From positions 11,331 to 73,221 of the forward strand of contig NZ_QAJK01000034.1 in NCBI RefSeq assembly GCF_003852515.1: a DNA stretch of 61,891 nt, written 5' to 3'. This DNA is from Variovorax sp. KBW07. Its GTDB lineage: Bacteria; Pseudomonadota; Gammaproteobacteria; Burkholderiales; Burkholderiaceae_C. The notes under the pieces were generated by a model. The model did not search any database. It was not told the DNA's origin and saw only the letters and a program-made list of their open reading frames with translations. Positions 44,666 through 53,468 of the stretch are shown here, one piece after another; positions within the stretch are counted from its first letter, which is position 1, and each line of letters begins with the position of its first letter. The translations under genes were made by a program, and so were the position numbers.

Positions 44666-45592
44666 ATGGTCAGCCAAAAGCAACTCTTTCCTCTCCCGCC
44701 TGCAAGCGCTAGCCCCGAGATCCTGATCTTCGGCGATCCGCACGGCGACTTCGCCCCTGCGATCGCCGCGGTCGAGCGCTTCCGACCGCTGGCGATCGTC
44801 CTGCTGGGCGACATCCAGGCGCGCCAGCCTCTGCACATCGAGCTGCAGCCGATCCTGGCTCTCACCGAGGTCTGGTTCATCCACGGGAACCACGACACGG
44901 ACTCGGATACTGACTACGACAACCTGTGGGGATCGGAGCTCGCGGATCGCAACCTGCATGGACGGATCGTCGAGATCGCCGGATACAAGGTCGCAGGCCT
45001 GGGTGGCATCTTTCGCAGCAAGATCTGGGATCCGCGGCAGCCGGTCAAAGAGGCCGCATTCGTCTCGGCCGACGCGTTGCGCCGGTCCATGCGCCGCGAA
45101 GAGCGTTGGCGAGACGGCATTGCTCGCCGGCATCGCTCCACCATCTTCCCCGACGATTTCCAGCAGCTGCTGCGGAGCGGGCCCGCCAACATCCTGGTGA
45201 CGCACGAGGCGCCGGCGGCGCATCCATACGGCTGGAGGGCGATCGACGAGCTCGCCGAGACGCTCGGTGTCCAGCTGGTGGTCCATGGCCACCATCATCA
45301 GAACATCGACTATCTCGCCGAGGGGATGCAGACCGCCGCGGCACCGTTCCGCGCCTTCGGGGTCGACATGGGCTCGCACCTGGCCTGGCCGTGGGATGAG
45401 ACTGGGATGGGAAGTCCTCCACAAGACTTGCTGAATCTCGCTGCTCAGGTGTTCGGCGTAGAAGCCCAAGCCTGGCTGAACAAGCCGCACGAATTGCTCG
45501 ATGGCCAAACGCCAGCAGCGTTCGCTGCCGGGGGCGGGTCTGAGAAAGTGCGATCGATGCTTAACGCGATTCAACACGGCGGTGTCGCATGA
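44666..45592 (+). CDS. Calcineurin-like metallophosphoesterase 1
   Basis: A 308-residue phosphoesterase with all metal motifs: GDPHGD (23-28), LLGDIQ (about 45-50), GNHDTD (about 72-77), a His in VTHEAPAAHP (about 181) and GHHHQN (about 209). It would be a dinuclear metal hydrolase on phosphodiester or phosphomonoester bonds, possibly nucleic-acid ends given the HAD partner next door. It leads a rightward row of coupled genes; its stop overlaps the next small frame by ATGA. The first ~17 residues are a short extension before the core fold. Confidence 0.88.
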   Translation: MVSQKQLFPLPPASASPEILIFGDPHGDFAPAIAAVERFRPLAIVLLGDIQARQPLHIELQPILALTEVWFIHGNHDTDSDTDYDNLWGSELADRNLHGRIVEIAGYKVAGLGGIFRSKIWDPRQPVKEAAFVSADALRRSMRREERWRDGIARRHRSTIFPDDFQQLLRSGPANILVTHEAPAAHPYGWRAIDELAETLGVQLVVHGHHHQNIDYLAEGMQTAAAPFRAFGVDMGSHLAWPWDETGMGSPPQDLLNLAAQVFGVEAQAWLNKPHELLDGQTPAAFAAGGGSEKVRSMLNAIQHGGVA

Positions 45593-45687
45593 GGACCGCC
45601 GTGGCGCCGTTCTGTGCCTTTGGCGTTGGCATGGACTCGCTCCTGGCGTGGTCGCTGGATGGGAATGGTTGGGGAGGCCCGGAGTGA
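45589..45687 (+). pseudogene. 32-codon coupled frame, a duplicated fragment of the phosphoesterase gene
   Basis: ATG 45589 overlaps the stop of phosphoesterase 1 (ATGA), and TGA 45685-45687 overlaps the GTG start of the HAD gene. The peptide contains APFCAFGVGMDSLLAWS, clearly related to APFRAFGVDMGSHLAWP inside phosphoesterase 1 (about 45344-45395), with matching DNA over roughly 75-80 bp. It is probably the last scrap of a second phosphoesterase gene after deletion. It may still serve to couple translation of the HAD gene. Confidence 0.7.
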
Positions 45688-46136
45688 TCCTGTTCCTCGA
45701 CTTCGACGGCGTGCTCCATCCCGAAGGGGAAGAGCACATCCTCAACGGCGGTGTCGACTTCTGCCTCCTGCCGCGCCTGGAGGCGTTGTTGCGCGAGTTC
45801 CCGCACGTGAAGATCGTGATCAGTTCATCCTGGCGTGAGCAGCTTCTCTATGAGACTCTGCTGAAGCCCTTCTCCAGCGACATTCGGGATCGGATTCTTG
45901 GGGCCACGCCGCATTCGGGCTTCGGACTCCCGCCACCTTATGGACAGCGTGAAGGAGAAATCCTCGCCTGGCTCCAGCTCCACGACGCCGTCGACGAACC
46001 CTGGGTCGCGCTCGACGATGCCTATTGGCAATTCGATCACTGCAAGGACCATCTGGTGGTGTGTGGTTCGTTCGTCGGCTTTGATGACAAGGCCAGTGCC
46101 GAACTTCGCGTGCACTTTGAACGAGCGCCTCGATGA
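45684..46136 (+). CDS. HAD-family phosphatase, HAD_SAK_2-like
   Basis: A 150-residue HAD protein starting at GTG 45684 with GGGGAGG upstream. It opens with the nucleophile motif FLDFDGVLHP (Asp pair about 6 and 8), then VISSSWREQ (motif II Ser/Thr), RILGATP and WVALDD (motif III/IV acids). This wording resembles the HAD domain found in predicted RNA-repair (Swiss-Army-Knife) proteins. Overlaps on both sides (GTGA, ATGA) tie it to the phosphoesterases. A role in trimming phosphates from nucleic-acid ends is inference. Confidence 0.78.
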   Translation: MILFLDFDGVLHPEGEEHILNGGVDFCLLPRLEALLREFPHVKIVISSSWREQLLYETLLKPFSSDIRDRILGATPHSGFGLPPPYGQREGEILAWLQLHDAVDEPWVALDDAYWQFDHCKDHLVVCGSFVGFDDKASAELRVHFERAPR

Positions 46137-46978
46137 AAGTACTGATTCTTTCCGACCTTCATCTCGAGTTCGCCCCCTTCGAACCGGTGCCTGATCTCGA
46201 GTTCGATGTTGTCATCCTCGCCGGCGACATTCATTCGCCTGCGAAGCGCGCCGTCCAGTGGGCGGCGGATCGCTTTCGCGGCAAGCCGGTGATTTATCTG
46301 CTTGGAAACCACGAGTACTACGACGGGCGGTTGGACACGACACTGGCCGAGGCACGTCGCGCGGCCGACGGCAGCAATGTCCATCTGCTCGACGGTGATG
46401 AGTTGGTAGTCGACGGCGTGCGCTTTCTCGGCGCAACGCTGTGGACCGACTTCGCGCTCGCCATCGAGACACCTGAAGGTCCGATCAGTGATGCCGGGCG
46501 TGCCATGAAGATGGCGACCAATCTGCTGAATGACTACGCGCTGATCCGGACAGTCGATGAATCCGCAGAACCCGATACCTGGCGCGACAAGCAGGGAAGA
46601 AAGCTTCAAGCGGCCGACACGCTTCGGATCCATCAGGCGCAGCGTGCCTGGCTGCGCGACAGACTCTCGGAACCGTTCGCCGGACCGACAGTGGTTGTGA
46701 CGCACCATGCACCCCATCGCGGCTCGCTCTCAGAGCGCTACGCCGATGACTGGGCCTCAGGCGCCTTTGTCAACGAGCTTCCGGATGCTTTCTTTGATGT
46801 GCCCGTGCTCTGGGTCCACGGTCACACGCATCAGCAGTTCGATTACCGAGTCCGCTCTTGCCGAGTCGTGAGCAACCCTCGCGGCTACGTGAATTGGAGC
46901 GGCAGGATCGAGAACAAGGCGTTCGATCCTTCCCTGGTCATCGATGTGCAAAATGTTACTGGAGGTGAGGGCTCGTGA
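46133..46978 (+). CDS. Calcineurin-like metallophosphoesterase 2
   Basis: A 281-residue phosphoesterase beginning ILSDLHLEF, with LAGDIH (about 29-34), GNHEYYDG (about 62-69), THHAPHRGS (about 187) and VHGHTHQQFDY (about 224). The DLHLEF plus GNHEYY wording places it in the common single-domain MPE group. It shares most of its framework with the next gene, so the two are paralogues. Starts and stops overlap neighbours by 4 nt. Confidence 0.9.
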   Translation: MKVLILSDLHLEFAPFEPVPDLEFDVVILAGDIHSPAKRAVQWAADRFRGKPVIYLLGNHEYYDGRLDTTLAEARRAADGSNVHLLDGDELVVDGVRFLGATLWTDFALAIETPEGPISDAGRAMKMATNLLNDYALIRTVDESAEPDTWRDKQGRKLQAADTLRIHQAQRAWLRDRLSEPFAGPTVVVTHHAPHRGSLSERYADDWASGAFVNELPDAFFDVPVLWVHGHTHQQFDYRVRSCRVVSNPRGYVNWSGRIENKAFDPSLVIDVQNVTGGEGS

Positions 46979-47808
46979 AGCTGCTCATCCTTTCGGACCT
47001 GCACCTCGAGTTCGGCGTCTTCAACGTCCCGAAGATCGACTACGACGTCGTGATCCTTGCCGGGGACATCTTCGTGCCAGGCTCCAAGGCCATGCGCTGG
47101 GCCCGGCGGGCAGACACTTTCGGGGACACGGTCTCGATCGTCTTCGTGCCGGGCAACCACGAGTTCTACAGCGGCGTGCTGCAGACCACGCAGAAGGAAA
47201 TGGCGCTGTCTGCGGCTGCGTGCAAGGTTCATTTGCTGGCGCCTGGCGAGGCCGTGATCGAGGGCGTTCGATTTCTGGGTTGCACGCTGTGGACCGATTT
47301 CGAGTTGCCCATCCAGGCCAAGGCCGGCCCCACCGTCGACATCGAGCGCGCCATGAAGATCGCCAAGCTCCAACTCAACGACTACTCATCGATCCGGTGG
47401 GCCGAGACACCAGAGCCTGCCGATCAGTCCATGGTGCACGTCAAGCCGAGGAAGCGCCGCCTGACGCCCGAGGACACGCGAGCGCTGCACCAGCGTGACC
47501 GAGCCTGGCTGGCCCAGAAGTTGGCCGAGCCCTTCGACGGACCGACGGTGGTCGTGACCCACCATGCACCGCACCGCGGATCGCTCGCACCACACTACCA
47601 GGCCAATTGGCTGTCCGGCGCCTTCGTGAGCGAGCTTCCGGGCTCTTTCTTCGACGTTCCCTCACTCTGGGTACACGGCCACATCCACGAGAGCTTCGAT
47701 TACCAGGTCGGTAACTGCCGCGTGGTGTGCAACCCCCGGGGATACATGCGGCATGGCCGTGACCAGGAGAACAAGCAGTTCAACCCCGAGTTCATGGTCG
47801 AGCTATGA
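46975..47808 (+). CDS. Calcineurin-like metallophosphoesterase 3
   Basis: A 277-residue paralogue of the preceding gene, starting at GTG 46975 (GTGA overlap). Motifs: ILSDLHLEF, LAGDIF, GNHEFYSG, THHAPHRGS and VHGHIHESFDY. A Phe replaces His after LAGDI, and the middle (LNDYSSIRW) is aligned with LNDYALIRT of copy 2. The pair arose by tandem duplication. It is translationally coupled to the short HAD-like gene that follows. Confidence 0.9.
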   Translation: MKLLILSDLHLEFGVFNVPKIDYDVVILAGDIFVPGSKAMRWARRADTFGDTVSIVFVPGNHEFYSGVLQTTQKEMALSAAACKVHLLAPGEAVIEGVRFLGCTLWTDFELPIQAKAGPTVDIERAMKIAKLQLNDYSSIRWAETPEPADQSMVHVKPRKRRLTPEDTRALHQRDRAWLAQKLAEPFDGPTVVVTHHAPHRGSLAPHYQANWLSGAFVSELPGSFFDVPSLWVHGHIHESFDYQVGNCRVVCNPRGYMRHGRDQENKQFNPEFMVEL

Positions 47809-48149
47809 GTGACATCCAGTCATCTATCCCCCCGATCCAGCAAGTGGTGGCTGCCGCGACTGCGGTCTCGGATGGGGACCTCGAGGCGGCCATCCGGCAC
47901 CGGATCATCGGCGCGACGCCGCAGATGGCTCCCCATGTGGCTGTCCACCATCGACGGCAGCTGGAGATCCAGGCCTGGCTCGACGGAAACGGGCGCAGTG
48001 CTGCGGAGTGGGTCGCACTTGACGATTGGCCCGGCAGCTTTGAACTGGGCTTTGAACGAATCGTGCTTACCGATCCTCAACGCGCGTTCGATCAAGACAG
48101 CTACCAAGAACTGCGCTCGCACTTCCTGCGATTCGCGGCCGGCCGTTGA
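47805..48149 (+). CDS. Truncated HAD_SAK_2-like protein lacking the nucleophile half
   Basis: A 114-residue protein whose body (RHRIIGATPQM, LEIQAWLDGNG, EWVALDDWP, then ELRSHFLRFA) lines up with the second half of the 150-residue HAD gene upstream (RILGATPHS, GEILAWLQLHD, PWVALDDAY, ELRVHFERA). The DxD nucleophile part is missing; residues 1-30 are unrelated. It cannot be a normal HAD phosphatase, so it is a regulatory remnant or a decaying copy. ATG overlaps the stop before it (ATGA). Confidence 0.68.
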   Translation: MSDIQSSIPPIQQVVAAATAVSDGDLEAAIRHRIIGATPQMAPHVAVHHRRQLEIQAWLDGNGRSAAEWVALDDWPGSFELGFERIVLTDPQRAFDQDSYQELRSHFLRFAAGR

Positions 48150-48382
48150 GTCGGCCATAGGATCAGTTGACGAACTGTGGCTTGGTTCAAGAAAGCTGTG
48201 GCGCTCAAGCTTCATCGCCACTTAGACGCACAGAAACCTCATCCCGTTGGACCTCCACGCGCGTCAGGCCACATTGGCACAGAATATTCACTAGCTCGGT
48301 GGAGTCCTTGAAAGACCGCGGTGATGCCTGCCAGGAAGTTTTCCGGACATGGCGCCACAGAAGAACATCCGCACCTATTCGT

Positions 48383-49543
48383 CTAAGTTGCCGGTAGCGA
48401 TTCCAGTTCCTTGGCAACAGGCGCACGGAACAGAAGCAAGGTCGGTTTTCCGATGGTGCCCGTGGCCTCGTCAAAGGAGCGCATGTAGCTGTAGCCACAA
48501 CCACAGGTGAAGACAGCCATACGCCGGCCATTGCGCAAACGGTGCCACGTGAACGTCTTGATCGGGAACCGCTGATCGGCAGAGCAGACCCTGCTGCCGC
48601 ACATCCAGGGCCCAGAGCCGAACGGCGACGGATGCTGGTCCCGTTGTTCGAGGAAATCCTGCAGCAGCACGTGATAGAGCGGATGAACAGAGCGCCGATC
48701 GTTTCGCACCATGTGGGTCAGCCCGTTTCCGCGAAGCGTCTCCCCGTCCATGACGTCCGGCAATAGTTCCAGCGCACGACCATAGAACTGGCGCAAACTG
48801 GCGTTCAGCAACTTCTGGTCGATCATCAACGCAGACCTTGAAAGATCCGTTGCGCGCAGCAGCTGGAAATAATGAGCGCGCCACTCCGTCAATGTGCGAG
48901 CCGGTGGCGGCTCGTCCAGCAGGCGTTTGCTCAGCAACGCCAGCCGCTCCAAGTGCGGCATCACGTCCCAATGACCAGGGGGCACAATCGGATCGGCATC
49001 GGCTGGGCATGCGCTCCGCGAAGCTGGCTGAAAGAAATGGGACTGGCGCCCTTGCGCACTCAGGCAGAGACTTGAGCGATGTCGATGGCACATGATCACA
49101 CCGGGAAGTTGGTGCTCCCGCAGCCAGTAGAGCTCCCCATAGTTTTCATACATCTCCGCGGCGCAGTTCGGGCAGTAACGTAGATCGCCGACGCGACCCA
49201 CGGCGTACGCTTGCAGTCCCGAGAGGGCTTGAATCGTGTTGAGGCGTCCCGTTTTCATTCCCTTCCTCAGCGCTTCTCGCATCTTTGGCGGCTCGAAGGC
49301 CGTGAAGTAGGGAAACAGGGTCAATTCGTCGATGACATGATCCGCCTCCACGGCATGAAAGGGAGCACGCAGTGCGAGATCATCGAGATGCCCCGGGAGA
49401 TCGAGCACCGCTCTGGCGCTCTTCCGACCAAAAACCATCTCCATGAAGAGTCCGGGTTTTGGCTGGCCCAGGTGGACCCACAAGCGAGCCAGCACGCTGT
49501 AGAGGATCTCACCTGGATAGGGCTTCGGAAAATACGCCAGCAC
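48383..49543 (-). CDS. tniQ: TniQ/TnsD-family target-selection protein
   Basis: A 386-residue TniQ protein. It starts VLAYFPKPYPGEILYSVLAR, the usual TniQ opening (P.P.E.L.S.L.R). A zinc-binding set follows: YCPNCAAEM (about 126) and MCHRHRSSL (about 149), with a second Cys set near the C-terminus (VFTCGCGYSY). GTG 49543 is the likely start, just after the tnsC stop. In Tn7-like elements TniQ/TnsD binds the target and recruits TnsC. It is the only TniQ here, and it is short compared with Tn7 TnsD (about 500), so how the site is chosen is open. Confidence 0.88.
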   Translation of the reverse strand: MLAYFPKPYPGEILYSVLARLWVHLGQPKPGLFMEMVFGRKSARAVLDLPGHLDDLALRAPFHAVEADHVIDELTLFPYFTAFEPPKMREALRKGMKTGRLNTIQALSGLQAYAVGRVGDLRYCPNCAAEMYENYGELYWLREHQLPGVIMCHRHRSSLCLSAQGRQSHFFQPASRSACPADADPIVPPGHWDVMPHLERLALLSKRLLDEPPPARTLTEWRAHYFQLLRATDLSRSALMIDQKLLNASLRQFYGRALELLPDVMDGETLRGNGLTHMVRNDRRSVHPLYHVLLQDFLEQRDQHPSPFGSGPWMCGSRVCSADQRFPIKTFTWHRLRNGRRMAVFTCGCGYSYMRSFDEATGTIGKPTLLLFRAPVAKELESLPAT

Positions 49544-49545
49544 GA

Positions 49546-51273
49546 TCAGCGAGCCTGCTGTTGCTGCAGATCGAGCACAGGGGACACGATGATCTTCGAC
49601 TCGCACAAGGCTTCGTAGGGCGAAAGGGAACGAGTCGTACCCTGCGTGACGATGTAGCGCAGATCGGTCGGCTGAAGCTCCTGCGGTTGGGAATTTTCCA
49701 GCTCACCTTCAGGGATCTTCTGATTGCTTCCCATCGACTTCGGTCCGGAGCCCTTTGCTTTAGTGGTTGCCTTGGCTTTTCGGGCGCTTTGGCCTTTCGT
49801 CTCCATCTTCGCCTTGCTTGGGGTGCCCACTTCGATCTGCTGGGCAACCCGCGTCAGCAGATCCAACGGATTGGCCTGCTCCACCTCAGCCCCTAAGCTC
49901 TCGACCATAACCTTCGCAATATCTTCGGACACCCCAAACGCCCGAAGCGCATCCACGATCTTCTGCGCCGACGTCTGCGCCCCCGTCAGAACCGCTTTGG
50001 CCGGCTCCGGAATCGGCTGTGTGCCCACAATCACGGAGGACGAAGCGGCCGACTGCAACACCCCGCCCAGGTATTTGTGAAAGGTTTGAAGATCGTCGTA
50101 TTTCGCCAGCGCCTTGCCGTCCTTCAGCCGAAGTGCCTGGATCATTGGCGCGACCAACCAGAAGTCCTCCTTCGCGACACGGCGGATCAGGCTGGGTGTG
50201 ATCAGTTCATCCGAGCCGGGCTTCGTTTCGCCGATCGAGATCCGACGCATCTGCGCAAGCATGAACATCTTGACCACCAGATCAGTCACGCCTTGCGACT
50301 CGTCATGAAGGACGTCGCTGAGCTCCTGTGTCAATGGCGTCACATTGCGAGTCCACTGGAATTTCCACATGCTCTTCAGAAAATAGTCCCACACCCCGTC
50401 TTTCGGCATCGGATCCCAATGCAGTGCGCCAAGACCGCTTGAGCGTCGCCCCTGCCTGAAATTGCCCTGCAAGACCTGGACGGCGCTCGGCGTGCCGATC
50501 AACTCGACCGGAATGCCGATCGTGTTGACCAGTTTCACCAGGAAGCTGAGCACCTCTTCTCCGGCGCCAGAGCGCGCATGCTTCAGATGCTGGATCTCGT
50601 CGATCACCAAAAGGCCGATCCCATGAAGAGTGGCGACTTCCGCCATGTGCACCACCATCTCATCCTCGCCGCCCTTGCCGTAAAGCTTGAAATACTTCGT
50701 TCCGAGCAACTGATCCACGGCGGTAAAGAAGTCGATACACAACTGCTTGGGCCCGCCCTTTTGTGGGCTCTCTAGCTTGATCCATACCAACTGGACCATG
50801 TTCAGCTCAGGGTGGACGATGATCTGTGGGTACCGCAAGAGAACCTGCTCTTCCGCGCGCGTCTTCCCCGCGCCCGAACAACCCGTCAACGCAAAGCTCA
50901 ACGCAGTTGGGTGGAAGAAAGGGATGACTTTGTTCGACGAGATCTCTTCGATGGCACTGCGAACTCCACCGGCCAGGCGAGCAGCGTAGCCCGGCGCGGC
51001 CGGATTGCGCCCTATGTAGCCCTGGCGGATCATCATGTCCAGGCGCTCCGCCAGACGGATCTGGCGCTCCATGGGTTCGAAGTACCGCAGCAGCCGCATG
51101 ACGCAGTGCTTTCTCAGCTTCGCAGGGTAGTCACGCTCTCTCGGATCGAAGACCACATCGGCTCGCAATACCTCGGCCCATTCCTGCATAGAAAGGATGA
51201 CCGGTAATTTTGCGATGAAAGGATTCCCCTGGTACTCGGGGAGATTGGCTGCTTCGAGATTGAATTGAGTCAC
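49546..51273 (-). CDS. tnsC: TnsC AAA+ ATPase (target regulator)
   Basis: A 575-residue AAA+ protein. Walker A is TGCSGAGKTRAEEQVL (about 128-143), Walker B is GLLVIDEIQHLKH (about 219-231). The N-terminus (NLPEYQGNPFIAKLP) is the usual TnsC opening. The C-terminal ~130 residues are longer and more basic than in most TnsC proteins (KAKATTKAKGSGPKS) and may contact TniQ or DNA. TnsC forms filaments on target DNA and licenses TnsAB. Its ATG overlaps the tnsB stop by 4 nt. Confidence 0.92.
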   Translation of the reverse strand: MTQFNLEAANLPEYQGNPFIAKLPVILSMQEWAEVLRADVVFDPRERDYPAKLRKHCVMRLLRYFEPMERQIRLAERLDMMIRQGYIGRNPAAPGYAARLAGGVRSAIEEISSNKVIPFFHPTALSFALTGCSGAGKTRAEEQVLLRYPQIIVHPELNMVQLVWIKLESPQKGGPKQLCIDFFTAVDQLLGTKYFKLYGKGGEDEMVVHMAEVATLHGIGLLVIDEIQHLKHARSGAGEEVLSFLVKLVNTIGIPVELIGTPSAVQVLQGNFRQGRRSSGLGALHWDPMPKDGVWDYFLKSMWKFQWTRNVTPLTQELSDVLHDESQGVTDLVVKMFMLAQMRRISIGETKPGSDELITPSLIRRVAKEDFWLVAPMIQALRLKDGKALAKYDDLQTFHKYLGGVLQSAASSSVIVGTQPIPEPAKAVLTGAQTSAQKIVDALRAFGVSEDIAKVMVESLGAEVEQANPLDLLTRVAQQIEVGTPSKAKMETKGQSARKAKATTKAKGSGPKSMGSNQKIPEGELENSQPQELQPTDLRYIVTQGTTRSLSPYEALCESKIIVSPVLDLQQQQAR

Positions 51274-53468
51274 TTGGAAACTCCGATTTTGAGGATTTCA
51301 AGAATGCTGGGTTCGGCGTCGTCTTCTTGCGTCGGCGATGGAAATGGAAGGACCTCGCCTCCCCTGGATGGGGCGCCTTTGGTCGCTGGCGCGACTGGGT
51401 GTGCCGTCCCGTCCGAAGGCGTGAACACTTCCTGGCGTCGACGCTCCTGCTTTTCTTCGGTGCGATTCGTGCGGATCTTGGCCACTCGCGCGCTGTTACT
51501 TTTCATCGAAGCGGGGCCGGCCTGTGCTTTCGCCTCGGCGATGGTCTCGTCGATGAGATTAACGAGCGCCGAGTCACCGAGTTGCTGCTTCTCGCGATGA
51601 TTGGCTGAGGCGTGCTTCGTGGAATTGCTTTGCTCACCAATCTCCCACTCGGAAAGCCCAAGGAACGCACGGCTGCGCGGCGTGAGATTGCACACGTCAA
51701 ACTTCCTCTCGTCGTTGCGGTGCAGATAGATGCGGTCCATGCAGCGCGAGTCGTAGGACACCTTCACCGGCCAACGTCCATCCTGCCGAGCCCGATCAAA
51801 CCAATGTTCGGCCATCGCCCGTTCGCAGGTGTAGTGCTGCCCGCGAAAAAGGATACCTTCCTTCGTGACGCTCGCGGACGCGGTCGGCATGAGGGCGAAC
51901 TTGACGAGGTCCTCGGGGTACTGGCGCAATTGCCCGCTGCGGTTCGCGATGCCCCACTCCCACAAATCGCAAGGCACCGGCAGGACCTCATCTTCGACGA
52001 CCCCGCGATCCGCGTCGTAATCCTTGAGTTCGTGATGGTTGTTGAAGTAGAGAACGCAGCCGATGATGATCTTGGTGAATTGATCCAGATCGAGCGTCGC
52101 GTCCAGCCGGTAGTCGCTGCCGCCGCGGGCACGGAAGTCTTTTTTCACGTACCCCGGGGCATAGGGCTTGAACTTCGCGGGCAATAACCGAAAGCGGGTT
52201 TCGACGACACCCTTCCAGTCGGCCCGGTATGGTGCCGTGTTCTCCACGATCACCCCGAACATGGCCTGCAGCATTTCCACCTTCTCGCTCTCCAACTCGC
52301 CGCGGTCTCCGAGAAGGAATGTGCAAAGGTGTCGGCACGGCCAGTCTTCGGGATTAATTTCCAGACCGTATTGAGCACAGAAGGCGACCTTGTCCGTCGC
52401 GGTGTTCGCCAATGCCATCATCGCGCCCACCCAGGATGGCCCCTCCAAACCGATGTAAACACCCACTATCATGCGTGAAAAGACATCGATTACCACGTAG
52501 ACGACAGGTCGACCTACGATCTTCTTGCGGTTGAGCCGCGACACGACGTAGACGTCGGCAATGGTGGCATCGATCGCATAGCGCGCGCCAGGACCCCATA
52601 CGCCCTGCGTTGCTGTTCCGATGTAGCCCCGCATGTCCTTGTCGTAGATCTTGGCGCCCACGCGGCGCCGCTTCATGTCGAAGCGGTCAATCTCCCGATA
52701 GAACCAATACTTGAACTGATCGATCGTCGGGCGAAGCCATTCGCCAGTTTGCGCATTGATCTTGCGGCCAACGCTTTCCGAGCGACCCGTCTCCTCATTC
52801 TTCGCTCGACGCGTGAAGAACCTCGCCACCATGTCGTCATAAACGCCCTTGACGGTGAATCCGTTCTCATTGGTGTAGACGCCCACGGCCACCGCAAAGA
52901 TCTTTCGGGTCATCTTCGTGACATTGATGCCGATCTCGGTTCCGTACTTGCGCGGTCGGCCTCGCTTGATCCCTTCCGTGTAGTTGCGTTCCTTTCCCTT
53001 GGCACCACAGTTGGGGAAGTCCGGCAGCAAGGCATTCTTGACTTGCCCGCGTTGCCAGTACCGGCGTAGGTTGTTGTAGATCGCCTGCTTGCTGCCTCCG
53101 TTGCTCTCGATGTGCAGTGTGATCTCCCGCGAGCGCCTCTGCGGATGGAAGATCTCCGGCGACATGACCACGATCGTCGCTATCGAATTCCAGGCCGCGT
53201 CGCGCCCGCGAACTTGCGAATCGCTCGGCGTGGTCATCGACGTGATAGGCAGGAATGGATCCTCTTCCGGCTTGAGAAGGAGCGCCCGACCTTGCAGTAC
53301 GTCATCGGAGAGTTCTTCCGATTCGCGGATCGAAGGAAATGCACCAGGGTCGTCGATATCGATCACGAACCAGACTCTGTTAGACGGATGCAGCCAGAGC
53401 AGGCGCAGCCGCTGCGCCTTGTCTGTGCCCGTGCCGGGATACACCAGGATTGCGTTGAGGAACAGCAT
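51270..53468 (-). CDS. tnsB: TnsB DDE transposase
   Basis: A 732-residue rve-fold transposase. Catalytic acids: Asp in RYAIDATIADVYV (about 299), Asp in LLGDRGELESEK (about 386) and Glu in WKGVVETRFR (about 422). N-terminal helix-turn-helix regions (about 100-260) would bind the 20-bp end repeats seen at both termini. The C-terminus (from about 590) is the low-complexity TnsC-interacting tail. It cuts the 3' ends and joins them to target with a 5-bp stagger, in line with the GCAAA duplication. Confidence 0.94.
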   Translation of the reverse strand: MLFLNAILVYPGTGTDKAQRLRLLWLHPSNRVWFVIDIDDPGAFPSIRESEELSDDVLQGRALLLKPEEDPFLPITSMTTPSDSQVRGRDAAWNSIATIVVMSPEIFHPQRRSREITLHIESNGGSKQAIYNNLRRYWQRGQVKNALLPDFPNCGAKGKERNYTEGIKRGRPRKYGTEIGINVTKMTRKIFAVAVGVYTNENGFTVKGVYDDMVARFFTRRAKNEETGRSESVGRKINAQTGEWLRPTIDQFKYWFYREIDRFDMKRRRVGAKIYDKDMRGYIGTATQGVWGPGARYAIDATIADVYVVSRLNRKKIVGRPVVYVVIDVFSRMIVGVYIGLEGPSWVGAMMALANTATDKVAFCAQYGLEINPEDWPCRHLCTFLLGDRGELESEKVEMLQAMFGVIVENTAPYRADWKGVVETRFRLLPAKFKPYAPGYVKKDFRARGGSDYRLDATLDLDQFTKIIIGCVLYFNNHHELKDYDADRGVVEDEVLPVPCDLWEWGIANRSGQLRQYPEDLVKFALMPTASASVTKEGILFRGQHYTCERAMAEHWFDRARQDGRWPVKVSYDSRCMDRIYLHRNDERKFDVCNLTPRSRAFLGLSEWEIGEQSNSTKHASANHREKQQLGDSALVNLIDETIAEAKAQAGPASMKSNSARVAKIRTNRTEEKQERRRQEVFTPSDGTAHPVAPATKGAPSRGGEVLPFPSPTQEDDAEPSILEILKIGVSK

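Noticed and set aside
48150-48382. Left transposon end next to tniQ
   Set aside because: No copy of the end motif and no duplication here; it is simply the gap between convergent operons.
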